64,000 nucleotides of DNA, taken from Gari tellinella. Lineage: Eukaryota; Mollusca; Bivalvia; Cardiida; Psammobiidae. Positions 26,560 through 38,900 of this stretch are shown here, in pieces; position 1 is the stretch's first letter; each line of letters begins with the position of its first letter. The DNA lies in assembly GCA_922989275.2 (NCBI GenBank), contig OV277857.1, forward strand, positions 47,903,083 through 47,967,082, in the 5' to 3' direction. The notes under the pieces were generated by a model, which saw only the letters and a program-made list of their open reading frames with translations, did not search any database and was not told the DNA's origin. The translations under genes and the position numbers were made by a program.

Positions 26560-26809
26560 TACAGTGGAGAATCTGTTATTCTTTCCCAATAAACGCGTTT
26601 ACGCTAAAACTATTATTTGCAGTGCAAACAGTTTTGAGCCAGATCAGACGCCGGGAAACCCGGCGTCTGATCAGGCTCCAAACTGTTTGCCACCAAGATA
26701 AACAAGAATTATCAGAATTGTCCAAAAGTTGTTATTTTCTACGTTTTAGTGCTTTGCGTTTGCGTACGTTTGCGTTTAAACGGGAAAGAATAACAGATTA
26801 TCCACTGTA
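26560..26809 (+). mobile_element. MITE family A copy 5
   Basis: 250 bp; the central hairpin tip is CGCCGGGAAACCCGGCG. It lies 168 bp downstream of the tRNA gene. Confidence 0.9.
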
Positions 26810-26887
26810 TCCTGCATTGAGGCAACGATCTGTATTGAGGACAACATGCACTAATAGGTCTAACATGGATAGGTCACCTTATACAAG

Positions 26888-27139
26888 ATTAACCCTTTCC
26901 CCAATAGAAGCGACTTTTAGCGTATTTACTTTATTCCTCCGCTGAAGAAAATAGTTCCAGTGTATACCCTCATGAACAATTACCAACACAAACCTTTTAT
27001 ATAACCTAGCAGATTTTAGCTTAAAGCTGGCTGAAAGTAAAGCAGAATGTGCCTTAAGGCACATTCTGCTTTACTTTCAACCTGCTTTAAGTGGTCACCT
27101 GTCTTCAAAACTAGAAACAGGCTATGGGGTAATGGGTTA
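26888..27139. mobile_element. MITE family E with core II hairpin
   Basis: Ends TTAACCCTTTCCCCAATAGA and ...CTATGGGGTAATGGGTTAA. Typical family E interior (TCCTCCGCTGAAGAAAATAG) and a core II hairpin at 27022-27092 with GCAGAATGTGCCTTAAGGC. Related copies: about 36118-36375, 38790-39044, 44385-44530 and 63644-63850. Confidence 0.8.
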
Positions 27140-28880
27140 ACGGTACTACATAAACGTACAACAAAGGTTTAAAGTTGAGAACCCCTATGAGATCGGACCA
27201 AAATATTACACTACGAACAGGGATCGGCCATTTTCGTCAACTGACGACCCGTACCGAACCACCAACAGTTGACAAAAACTGCCGATTGCTCTCCGTAGAG
27301 TTTCTCATTAGGGGTCCACAACCTTGATTGCAATCAACCGACTCACTGACTGAACGACATTGTTACATTTAAGCTTTTTACTACCCACATTCATAGAGTT
27401 GTTTAATTCACAAGCCCCATAATAGTCACATTGTAAAGCGAACACTCATTGAAGTACCACTGACGGATATATCTTAAAACAAGTGACTATTTATTATAAG
27501 ATAGAAATAACGCAGAAAGTTCCTATAAAGGGAGCTTTCTGCGTTATTTCTATATTGCTAATAAACAAACACGTGTAAACAATATTTCTCACGTGGATCT
27601 TTTGAGCAGTCGCTTTGTACAATAACGATTGTATGGGCATGTATTACTGACGGATTAACCCTCCTTGTTCACTAATACCATCTGCTTTGAAAGTGTCGTC
27701 TGCTTAACAATGAATTGTTTTTTAACTTGTCTATTTTTTAATAAAGAAACAGGAAACACGGGTATCACACAGTTTTGATCCTGATCAGACGCCCAGCTAA
27801 TTTGTGTCTGATCTGGATCAAATCTACATGCAAATTGCAATTGATTTTCCCTCGATAATACACAGGAGAAGACGCTATCGTTTAACTCAACATCCCCTGA
27901 AACTTCCAATGGACAAATCCAGTTTACAACAAAGGCTAGTCCATTTTAGACAATTAATGGTTTGTTTTTGTTATATAATATATTGATAAATGACAAACAG
28001 TGAAGTCTCTGATTAGAGGGCTCCTGCAGGAGCCCTCTTATCAGGGACTTCGCTGTTTACATAAGACAAATGTACACTTGACAGGTACACTTTTGGTAAA
28101 GACGCCTATATGCGTCACTAGGGCTCAATGAGTTAAAACGAAACTAATAGAAAACGCAGTGCACTTAAATGAAGAAAATGGCAATGTCTTATAATTGCCG
28201 ACTACAGTTATTTTACAATTCGAGTGACAAACAGTTTAACGCCTGATCAGACGCCGGGTTACAAGTTACTCCAAACCGTCTGCATTGAGTATAATTGTTT
28301 TAGAACGAGGCTTTTTACCGCGCGTATTGGGAAAGAATGCCATTACTATCAATGTTGCTAAACACGCTGCCTTCATCAAATATATTGTAAACCTGACATT
28401 ATGATAAAGCTTCAACTGCTTTAAAGATTGATATATTAAATGTTCAATATTATGTTGTAACCATCTCAAACAATAAGTCCTTCGGTATGAACTCCATCTT
28501 ATATTTCGTTTGTTTTTCTGATTCTATTGTTTGTATCAGCATATAGGATTATAGAATATTAACCTTTACCACACACAGTTTTATCGTCTGCTTTGACCCT
28601 GGCATTGAACGTGGACATTCGCCTGGTTTAAACATTCTGTTTATACATAACATAAAATAACATAACATAATCTTTATTTGGCATTAAAAAGTACAATGAC
28701 ATATTTATAGCCAGTACAGATGTTATACACTTGTTTCAAAGATAGATTTCCAGCGGCAGGATCGAAATATTCATACGAGTGTCTTTTAACACATTCAACC
28801 CTAGCGACGAGTATACTCGTCATTTACAAACAGTGTACATGTAAAGATTACACTAGTCCGATGCAAACGATGTAGTCCAA
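27140..28880. other. Intergenic, with decayed hairpins and a LINE tail
   Basis: No gene seen. Hairpins: 27512-27558 (CAGAAAGTTCCTATAAAGGG AGC type), about 27770-27832 (decayed core I), 27994-28059 (core I, GAGGGCTCCTGCAGGAGCC), and about 28223-28290 (half of a core I). 28650-28700 on the minus strand looks like a non-LTR tail: AATAAAGATTATG then (ATGTT)n. Confidence 0.5.
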
Positions 28881-28882
28881 TG

Positions 28883-28948
28883 CAAACAGTGTAGACCCTG
28901 ATCAGAGGGCTCCTTAAAGAGCCCTCTGATCAGGGTCTACACTGTTTG
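28883..28948. repeat. Core I hairpin, AGAGGG variant
   Basis: Almost perfect palindrome: CAAACAGTGTAGACCCTGAT, CAGAGGGCTCCTTAAAGAGC, then complement. The central CGCCG of the usual core I is replaced by GGGCTCC. Same variant at 47284-47349. Confidence 0.85.
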
Positions 28949-29174
28949 TCATCTTGAAAAAAAAAAAAAAAGTAAAACATGGACTATATTTATTTTGAAA
29001 TTGGAATTGTCCATTAAAAGTTTCAGGGGTGAATGGATTAACAGTTGGTGAGTTCAGGTCCAGTAGCACGTAACTCGGCGTCTGATATTGATTGGAACTG
29101 TTTGATGAGTGGAGTTTCGTGGTCCATGAAAGGGTTATATCTTTCACTGCCAAGGGTGCGATAAAGCGACTTTG

Positions 29175-29239
29175 CAAACAGTTTGCACCCTGATCAGACA
29201 CCGCGTAACGCGGTGTCTGATCAGGATCCAAACTGTTTG
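29175..29239. repeat. Core I hairpin (family B type)
   Basis: CAAACAGTTTGCACCCTGAT, CAGACACCGCGTAACGCGG, then complement, followed by TCGACATTTCTTCAGTCAAA as in other family B copies. Confidence 0.8.
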
Positions 29240-29364
29240 ACACTCGTATCGACATTTCTTCAGTCAAAGCAGCCCTGACGTTAACTTTAAAATATTGCAG
29301 ACGACAGTTCCAATGCAGAAGATATTTTGGTGGTCAGACGGTTAAAGCAGAGGTTAAACTTGGC

Positions 29365-29614
29365 TACAGCGGAGAATCTGTTATTCTTTCCCGTTTAAAC
29401 GCAAACGTACGCACACGCAAAGCGCTAAAACGTAGAAAAGAACAAGTTTTGGACAATTCTGATAAATCTTGTTTATCTTGGTGGCAAACAGTTTGGAGCC
29501 TGATCAGACGCCGGGTTACCCGGCGTCTGATCTGGCTCCAAACTGTTTGCACTGCAAATAATGGTTTTAGCGTAAACGCGTTTATTGGGAAAGAATAACA
29601 CATTCTCCACTGTA
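29365..29614 (-). mobile_element. MITE family A copy 6
   Basis: 250 bp in reverse orientation: TACAGCGGAGAATCTGTTAT end, core I hairpin, then TTTATTGGGAAAGAATAACA and ...TTCTCCACTGTA. Confidence 0.9.
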
Positions 29615-29933
29615 TGAAAGGATTAAATCGATTGTAGTGGTTTAACACAGTGAACGTTTGTTTATGTGCTGTTCCGGTGGAATTGGTAAAACGAAAAGGC
29701 AGTTTGAAATTTCAAAGATAAAAAGTAAAATCAAAAAGTAAGCGTAGTTATACATTCAAAATTCTAAGTACTGCGACAAGGTATAAAACATTTACCGCAA
29801 CCCGTCTTGGCTAAATATAAATGTGCAATTCACAATGGTGCATAGGTAACATGCTACAGTGTTATACATGTACGGTAGATCATATATGATTTAGCTACTC
29901 CGGATTAGATTGGATTAAATATTGTTTCATTAT

Positions 29934-30503
29934 GGTGAGTAACTTTTATTAATTTTTCTTAAATTTTGAACCAAACCTCGGCTAAGGGCACCTGAAATGC
30001 CATTCGAAAACAGTTGGATCCTGATCAGACTCAGAGTAACTATGCGTCTGATCAGGATCATACCTCCATAAAAACTTATACAGTGGATAATCTGTTATTC
30101 TTTCCCGTTTAAACGCAAACGTACGCAAACGCAAAGAGCTAAAACGTAGAAAAGAACAACTTTTGGACAATTCTGATATTTCATGTTTATCATGGTGGCA
30201 AACAGTTTGGAGCCTGATGTTTCATTATGGTGAGTAACTTTTATTAATTTTTCTTAAATTTTGAACCAAACATCGGCTAAGGGCACCTGAAATGCCATTC
30301 GAAAACAGTTGGATCCTGATCAGACTCAGAGTAACTATGCGTCTGATCAGGATCATACCTCCATAAAAATTTATACAGTGGATAATCTGTTATTCTTTCC
30401 CGTTTAAACGCAAACGTACGCAAACGCAAAGCTCTAAAACGTAGAAAAGAACAACTTTTGGACAATTCTGATATTTCATGTTTATCATGGTGGCAAACAG
30501 TTT
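29934..30503. repeat. 285-bp direct tandem duplication with a breakpoint in a MITE hairpin
   Basis: 29934-30218 and 30219-30503 differ at only a few bases. Each copy begins GTTTCATTATGGTGAG and contains a short hairpin (GGATCCTGATCAGACTCAG) and the left half of a family A MITE. The first copy stops inside the MITE's central hairpin (GGAGCCTGAT|GTTTCATT); the second continues into the complete MITE. Confidence 0.92.
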
Positions 30504-30623
30504 GGAGCCTGATCAGACGCCGGCTTACCCGGCGTCTTATCTTGCTCCAAACTGTTTGCACTGCAAATAATAGTTTTAGCGTAAACGCGTTTATTGGGAA
30601 AGAATAACACATTCTCCACTGTA
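30374..30623 (-). mobile_element. MITE family A copy 7, complete
   Basis: 250 bp; TACAGTGGATAATCTGTTAT at the left, core I hairpin with CGCCGGCTTACCCGGCG, and ACATTCTCCACTGTA at the right. The truncated twin is at 30079-30218. Confidence 0.9.
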
Positions 30624-30659
30624 TATCTGAATTTGGTCTCATAAACTGCCTTCTAACGA

Positions 30660-31060
30660 CGAATGTGGGTGTCGAACAGGGTAGATCAAGATCAACCGCT
30701 GCGTCATTGGCGCAGCGGCTGACATTGATATACACTGTTTGCAATGCAATAAGGCAGAGATTGTCATGGCACGGCTCATACGGAGCTATGGACGAACTGG
30801 TACATGTACAGACAATTGGTATACTACTTAGAAGCTGTAGTGACCCAACATCTAATCTGGATTCCAACTAAATGGATACTGATGTAGCGAGGAAGACCCG
30901 ATTTTCCCCCCGTTTAAACGATGTTTTACAGGGATGCTCTAAAGACACTACAAAGTCTGTCCATTCTGTAGATCGTTTCACTTGCAATAGCAAACAGTAA
31001 AGACGCAGACCAGATGCCGCAAAGGGCGGCGTCTGATCTGGCTCTGAACTAGTTGCAAGT
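30660..31060. other. Two further hairpins
   Basis: About 30672-30753: CGAACAGGGTAGATCAAGAT with GCTGCGTCATTGGCGCAGC and a partial complement ending CACTGTTTGC. About 30990-31057: GCAAACAGTAAAGACGCAGA with a decayed complement. Both look like core I variants. Confidence 0.5.
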
Positions 31061-31204
31061 GTGTACTTTTGTGGTCGACAGGCATGGATTGACCAGGATC
31101 GAAAGTTAAGTAAGCAGTCTGCTTTATGTTTAACCTGCTTTTTTAGGGGCCACACGTCTTCAAAAGGAATAACGAGAATATGGTTTAAAGAGTTAAAAAC
31201 ATCA

Positions 31205-31394
31205 TATAGTCGAACTTCGATATCTCAAACTCGCTTAACTCGCTTAACTCGAAGTATCCGATATTTCGAAACATGATTTTGTTTTATTTCAAACTTGGTT
31301 TAGGAGAACATACCCGTGTACTTAGCCGCGTTTTAATTGTGAAATACGGGTATGTTCGACTTAACCGAGTTCGAGATATCAAAGTTCGACTGTA
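31205..31394. mobile_element. MITE family G copy 2
   Basis: TATAGTCGAACTTCGATATC and the complement ...ATATCAAAGTTCGACTGTA, with the shared inner block CGGGTATGTTCGACTTAACC. Confidence 0.8.
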
Positions 31395-33090
31395 TTTCAT
31401 GTGCAGTATTAAACTTCAAAACATAAGAGATGAGGTTCTGTACATCCTTTAATCTAGTACATCCTTCAAGCAAAGGAATTATACGCACACGAAATTATAT
31501 ACGTGTGTATAATTCCGTGTTCTATTTGACCAATAACTCATTCACCTATGAAACTTTAAATGAACAATTTCAGTTTCCAATGAAGCATAGTCCATATCTG
31601 ACTGATAAGGTTCACTTTGCCATGTATTGCTAAATGGTAATTAATGAAGAAGCTGGCCAGAGGGTTCGTGTGAGATCATGTGCTACACTTTACCGTTTAC
31701 AAATAACCATATGCCCGTCACTAGGGTAAAACGTATTTTACTTTCTGCTTGCTTTTAAGCTACCATCTGTTAGGAAATAAATGTATGGTGCATATTCATG
31801 AAAGTATAAAGTGGAACTATTGTTTTCAAATGAGGAATAAATTACAGGCGTAAATGTTTAGGTTTATTTATGGAGTACCGTTATGGGTTAAGATTACTGC
31901 CTATAGTGCAGAACAAGAGAAATGTAGAACAATCCAACATGAGCTTTCAGTCCTGTCTTTTTTTTACATTTCTGTATAGACCGTACACCGTTTATACAAT
32001 ATTGGCTTAACAGTGGCTAACATTTTGCAAAGCAAACAATAAGTAACATGAGATCAGATATTGTGACTGGCCTTTTTAATTGGCAATTTTAAAATAGTCA
32101 ATTATTTGCAACATTGTTACACGTAAGCCACGACGATCCATTGCAGAAACATTGAGACATCTAAACCTATATGTAAGTAGCTGCTTTATGCGGGTAGAAA
32201 GTAATAAAAAAAGCTCATAAATAAGTTTTCTGCATTATTTTACCTACATCAGTCTTACACACTTCTGTAAGACTTGTATATTTTTCTTTTGTTATGTCGC
32301 TTAACGTAAGATTAAGTGTATCCTGTAAATCAGGTTAATACGATTGATGTACAGTACTCCCTCTCTACAACAATACCCAATGGGAGGCACAGATTGTGTG
32401 TGTTGTTCGGAGGGAGCCGCTATAACGAGGGAAATATTAAGACTTGGCTTACATTTGCAAACAGCTTGAATCGGCGTCTGAATTGGATTCAAGCTGTTTG
32501 TCACTCATCATTATGTTTATTCTGTCAACATCTCCGGAGTCTTTTCCAATAGTCATATTTGTGCAAAAACTATGTTTCTATTGCAAACAGTTTGAGTCTG
32601 CCATTTGACAAGTTTCCAAACTTTTTACATGTTTGATTTTTCTGTAAAAGGTAAATTTTACCTTTGATTGGGGTACAGTGTATTTAGTTTTGTTATAAAA
32701 TAATGTCTTCTGCTCTGCAAAATGCTTCCGAATGCCATTAAAATGATAGAGACTCAGTTCAAAATACATTGAAAGTTCACTATTACTATCATTTTCAAGG
32801 TTGACTCTTAAAGCAAGATTAAACAGAGAACTCTATAGGAACCTTTGTACAATGTATGTATAAAAGGGTCTGAAAGTGAAGAAGAAAGCTTCTGTTTATT
32901 ATAGACGTTCTCTGCTTTACTTTCAGTAGTTTTTATGCCGTTTTGTGGGGTCATATTTAGTAAGTCTTTCCTAAAGATTTCAACGAAGTGAGATTCCACC
33001 GTAATTGTAAAAGCCCTACATTGCTATATCAAAATATGTAAATTGGGCCTGAGTCTTCCATCTTGTGTTCAGCAGTCACCTGCATTAAAT
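31395..33090. other. Intergenic, decayed MITEs
   Basis: No gene seen. 32350 starts a family C copy (TACAGTACTCCCTCTCTACA, GTTGTTCGGAGGGAGCCGCT) with a shortened core I hairpin (32458-32501). A short hairpin at about 32832-32935 contains AGAAAGCTTCTG. Confidence 0.45.
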
Positions 33091-33097
33091 GGGATCT

Positions 33098-34527
33098 GGA
33101 CAATTCTCCACCAGGTCAATTCCTCACTGGGACAATTGCCCACCGGACCATTTCCAACAGGACAATTCCCCACTGTTAAAATTAAATTGTTAAATCATTT
33201 TGTTTTAAATATTAAAGAGGAAAAACAATGAGGAACTAATATCAATAGTATGCAACCTTTAAATTAAACATTGATACATGTACATGTAGATAAAATTGGT
33301 TATTAGGGCATGGTTGAAATTAGATGGAAATCATGACCGAAAGTGTCAATTTTATACCAGGACAATTCCCTACTGTTAAAACTAATGTGTTAATAAATCA
33401 ATTGTTTTGCAAAATTAAAGAGGAAAACCACTGAGGATACAAATTCAAACCAATATCAATAGTTTATAACCTTAACATTAACCATTGGTGGATAAAAAAA
33501 TGGTTGTCAGGACATGGTTGAAATTAAGAGAAGTTATGACTGAAACTGTCATTTTATCCCATATTTGAAATTGAAATATTTAATATATCACTTTTTAGAC
33601 AATTTAAAAAGGAAACATAAAATATGGAGAATATAAATTCATAATAAAAGCAAAGATTGTGTTATCAGATATTTGGTGTTTGATCTAGATCTATAGTGTT
33701 TGAATTTGTTTTTCAAAAGGCATTTAGTATTTTAAGGGTAAATAGAAAAGATATGTCGTAATAAGTATAAACATATTCTATATCAAGAGAAAACATACAA
33801 ACTTTTTGAAAAGAAATAAATGTTCAAATGATGTGAAGTGCTTAAATGTTATATTTTAAACTGTGTTTTTCGTGTAATTGGAACTTGTGATTATGTGCCA
33901 TGATTAACATTTGCAAATAGTGTAGATCCATATCAAATACATTCAATAGGTGTTTGATCTGGATCAACAATATTTGCAAGTGTCACCCTAATATGCTCAT
34001 TTTAATGATATAGATCGGTTTTATTAATATTGAATTGTTGCTTGTTGATAATGTATTAAAAGCATTATACAATCTGTGTGTTTTCCCTACTTTTTTCCTG
34101 TGATTAACATTTGAAACAGTCTGGATTAAAGTCGCAAACAAAGTTTCTGGGTGTTGGAACCACGCTGTTTGGGAATGTTATTCAAATTATGTTCAGCTCC
34201 CACAGTTAATAGTAAAGAAATATCACCAACATAGCCAACCAGTCAGTCTTTATCAAGATCCTACTTTTATCATTGACTGATCTTGGTCAAAACAGTTTCA
34301 CAAAAGTAACTAAAATCCTGATGTGATTTGAGTATACACTGTAAGCTTTATATTGGACATGTTTAAATTGCAATAAGTGCTTAAACTAATTAATAAAATA
34401 CATAACTATAATTAATAGTGGGAAACTGTCCTAGTGGGAAATTGTCCTAGTGGGTAATTGTATGAGTGGAGCATTGTCCGGTGGGTAATCGTCCTCGTGG
34501 GAATTTGTCCTAGTGGGGAATTGTCTT
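33098..34527. mobile_element. Foldback element with minisatellite ends
   Basis: The left end (33098-33178) is four to five 15-18-bp units of the type GGACAATTCCCCACC. The right end (34428-34527) is six to seven units in the opposite direction (GTGGGAAATTGTCCTA). Behind the left array a 200-bp unit is repeated (33161 and 33361, GACAATTCCC(C/T)ACTGTTAAA). No ORF. Family A copy 8 starts 17 bp past the right end. Confidence 0.75.
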
Positions 34528-34543
34528 ACACTCGCCTTAAATA

Positions 34544-34793
34544 TACAGTGGAGAATCTGTTATTCTTTCCCGTTTAAACGCAAGCGTACGCAAACGCAAA
34601 GCGCTAAAACGTAGAAAAGAACAACTTTTGGACAATTCTGATATTTCATGTTTATCTTGGTGGCAAACAGTTTGGAGCCTGATCAGAGGCCGGGTTACCC
34701 GGCGTCTGATCTGGCTCCAAACTGTTTGTACAGCAAATAATAGTTTTAGCGTAAATGCGTTTATTGAGAAAGAATAACAGATTCTCCACTGTA
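34544..34793 (-). mobile_element. MITE family A copy 8
   Basis: 250 bp, reverse orientation, typical ends; the hairpin has CAGAGGCCGGGTTACCCGG, one base off the usual arm. Confidence 0.9.
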
Positions 34794-35844
34794 ACATTGT
34801 TTGCTAGTACACTTGGTTTTAAATGGCTCGAAAAGGTAAAAGATGGGTGGATGCCTAAAGTAAGATTACAGTATAAACATACATTTCCTGCTTGAGTTGT
34901 CTGCTTTACTTCAGGTTTGTCTTTCATTTGCTTTAGTAGTTTATGACACTTTGGGATGGCATTACACGTGATAACAGTAATATTTTGTGATTTCATATTT
35001 CTGTCAAGATCCAAACTGTATGAGAATATTAAGGATAAAACGAAACACTCAGTAAATTATTAACAGTCATGAAGCACTGTATAAATGTCGAAACTATATA
35101 ACATTTATTCGTAGTGTTGACCCTGATCTTACCAGATCCTTTTACTCGGTTTAGGAGGAGGGTTTATTAGAAGCATTAACTATATTTATGATAATCAGCT
35201 ATAATAAAATACAAAAAGAACAGTTGTGAGCTTTTAAAATGGCTCGCATTCGGCAGTTACTTATTTCAAGCTGAACTATTTGTCATTGTTTGTTTGGCCG
35301 CTACAGGCAGTTATTCTCCAGATAAGACACACAACATGTTGGTGTCTAATCAGGTTTTAATTTGTCTTGTTTTAATTATCTTATGAAAGGAATACTTAGT
35401 AAATTAAATTCTACGCAAAATGATGATAAATTATGTACAATTAAACTTGTATTAAGCAACCAGTAAATATGTTTAAATCATACTTATCTAATGACAGGTG
35501 ACTGCTTAATGTATGTAATTAGGGGTCCATAAGGTTAAGTGCTTTCAACATTAATCGATAATCTAAATATATTTTTAATCTTCATTTCGTCCATATTACC
35601 ATCTTTTGAAATGGGTCAGCGGGACATTTAACGCTAACACATCTTTGACTGTACTAGAGCATTAATCAACATTTTGCCATGCAGGACAGCCTGTGTTAAA
35701 GAACATGTACATTTAGATCTACTGAAAGACACGCAATTAGCTCTTGCATTTTGGATAACGCAGAAGTTCGATCTGGTGTGTTTAAATCTATGTATCCACA
35801 CACGTCTTATACTATTGCATATTGTTTTTGTCGGAAACCTAAGT
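34794..35844. other. Upstream region of the secreted EF-hand gene
   Basis: No repeat family dominates. 35230-35365 has a decayed hairpin. The frame of exon 1 is open upstream to about 35674 but without conserved features. The promoter and any 5' untranslated exon must lie here or further left; I see no clear TATA box. Confidence 0.35.
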
Positions 35845-35910
35845 ATGGAAAACTTTCGCCCGTCAACAATTTTCTGTTTAATGATGGCTTTACTTCTGGT
35901 AATAATTGCT
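35845..35910 (+). CDS. Secreted EF-hand protein exon 1: signal peptide (aa 1-22)
   Basis: ATG GAA AAC... encodes exactly the signal peptide and ends in phase 0 at GCT|GTAAGT. One exon for a signal sequence placed before a calmodulin-type body suggests the leader was gained as a unit. Confidence 0.78.
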
Positions 35911-38900
35911 GTAAGTACAATAGTATCTAGGATTTGATGGCATTGCTGTTAAAAATATAATCTTAGATTATCTAGAGAAGGAAGCCATTGAGCGTATGCT
36001 AGATCGACCATGTAGCCGTATCGCGTAATACCCGCCAGTTGGGGCGTCGTACCTCCGCGTGACGGAAGGGCTAAACTCAAGGGCAGATAACAACACTTTC
36101 GAGAAAGGCCTATAGGGTTAAGCCTTTCCCCCATAGAAGCACTTTTTAGCCAATATGATTTAATACTCCGCTGAAGAAAATAGTTCCCATTTAATCAGTC
36201 ATGAATATATATTATAGAGAATATTTTCCATAATTATTCTAACACATGATAGCTTAAAGCAGGCTGAAAGTAAAGTAGAATGCGCCCTAAGGCGCATTCT
36301 GCTTTAATTTCAACCTGCTTCAAGTAGTCACCTATCTTCAGTACGAGAAAATAGCTATCAGATAATGGATTTAAGGGGTAGGAACAGTGCTTTCTTTTCC
36401 GTATACAGAAAAACCCTCTCTATCACGACCACTGAAGAGAAGACTAATTCACGGCATTAAAGACAGGGAACATCTCCAAGATAAAAGGAACAATCCGGCA
36501 TCTTGGTTTAAACATTCACCTGTCAAACAAGCCTACAAGTAAACCTTACTAAGTAGTCATTAAATAGAGGTTTTAATGTAATGTACGTGCTATTATCTTT
36601 GTTTAAAGGCGGAGGGCGAAGAACAAGAGATGATGGGTATGAACATGTACGACCAGGATGACGATGAGGACGACCAAATGGACGAGCAGCAAGAGGACTG
36701 TAGTGACGAGAGAGCCACGGGCGAAATTACACCATCTCAGAGAGAATGTAAGTGAACAGACTGCTAGAAGAACACAAGGATCAATTTGATCATGGTTTGC
36801 ACTGTTTAAGTTAATAAACTGCTTTAAAAACTTGAGGATCAATTTGGTCAGGGTCTGTACTGTTTTCTTTATCAAATTAAAATGGATAAAAACAGTATTT
36901 ACACGTATGGCCATTTCGCTCTCAATGACGCTTAAATGCGCGTTAAACTTTGCAAACAGTTTGGATCCTGATCACACGCCGCGTTGCGCGGCGTCTGATC
37001 AGGATCCAAACTGTTTGACATTCGTTTTGAAATTTCTTCAGTCGTACTGTCTTATTTTCATCTTTGAAACGACATTGCAGAAAACAATATTGAAGCAGAC
37101 GACAATAAAGCGGTGAGGGGGTAAACGCTCCCGAATAATTTGATCATGAAAGAGATAAACGAAATTAAACACAATAGAATCACAATGAAATGTAGAAAAT
37201 GAGAGTTTCTTTGACAATTTGACGGTATATCTAAATATGTGTGAGAAAAGGTTGGAGTCTTGTCAGGTGTCGGAATAACCGACATCTGATATTGCCCCAG
37301 ACTTTTGCAATAGAAATAATTTTGTTTTCGCACAAATGCGTTAAGAGGAAATCAATAACGTCTTCTTCAGTGTATCAAACCTTTTCCCCATATCCTGATT
37401 CTGGATTTGGAGACGAGCCTGCTTTAAGCTACCACTTGCTATGGTAAAGAAAATATTTCTTATCGTGCATTTTATAATCGTGTAAAGTGGAACTATTTTC
37501 TCCAGTTGAGGAACAAATTGCGTATTGATGGAAAAATTGATTGACACTTCATAGGCTTACCATGACATGGCAAGAAATTACAAACGGTTGAAACGATACG
37601 ATTTCGAGTTAATCAATGTCAAATCTGAATCGCCACTGTTTGACACTCATATGTTAATTTCCGTTCAAAATGGAAGAATACTGCTGACATTTATTTTCAG
37701 GCAGCCGCATTTACAACATACCCTCCGTTTGCTGATTATGGCTTAACTAAAGTTTGCAAACAGTTTGAATCCAGGTCCGGGACGATGCGAAACGCGGCGT
37801 CTGGTCAGGATTCAAATACTTTTATTGCCTTTTGATTTCTCCGGATTGAACTATTGCTTAATATAACATTATAATTTAATAACAGTTGCAGACGACAATT
37901 ACAGTGGAGAATCTGTTATTCTTTCCCGTTTAAACGCAAACGTACGCAAACGCAAAGCACTAAAACGTAGAAAAGTACAACTTTTGGACATTTCTGATAT
38001 TTCATGTTTATCTTGGTGACAAACAGTTTGGAGCCTGATCAGACGCCGGGTTACCCGGCGTCTGATCTGGCTCCAAACTGTTTGCACTGCAAATAATAGT
38101 TTTAGCGTAAACGCGTTTATTGGGAAAGAATAACAGATTCTCCACTGTAAGAAGCAAACGATATTGTAGCAAACAAAAAATTAAATATGAATGCCATTAA
38201 ATTGCAATGAACAGCACGTATTTATATTTAAGTGACCAAAAGCTTAATAGAAAACTATTCTCACTTTGCACAAAAAGCATTTATTTACTATTCTTTAAAC
38301 GCATATTTACTAAATGTTTTCTTATCATAATGTATGTTTGTGTGTTAATCCGATATAAAATTGCCCTGATGTTTACTCTAGCTTCAAAAGTAACACATCA
38401 ATATTGACTCGTAACCGGTTCGCTGCCTTTGCCCCTATTGCTCTGATATTTGAACAGTTTGGCAGCTGATCAGACTCGGCGTCTATTTAGGACTTATACT
38501 GAGTTCTGCCTAATATCGATGTTTTGTTTGATCTTTCAGTAAATATGCTCCGACTTATTAGAAATATACGAGTATATAAGCTGACGACAATATTTCAAAC
38601 GAATTCTATCTTAATAGTTAATCCCTTCACTGTCTAACCCCGATTACAATGGTTATTTGCAAAGAGTTTGTATCTTGATCAGACGCCGAGGAGTAACGCA
38701 GCTTCTGGTGATGATTCAAAATATTTGTCGCTCTTAACGGTATTAATTTAGTTAATTTACCTAACATTAAGCATACGACAATTGTTTAACACATTACCCC
38801 CTACATATCCTGTTTTTAGTTTTGAAGATATGTGACCACATAAAGCAGATTGAAAGTAATGCAGAATGCGCCTTAAGGCGCATTCTGCTTTACTTTCAAC

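Noticed and set aside
30277..30867. 196-codon minus-strand open frame
   Set aside because: Two thirds is family A MITE sequence; the same peptide appears at every copy of that MITE.
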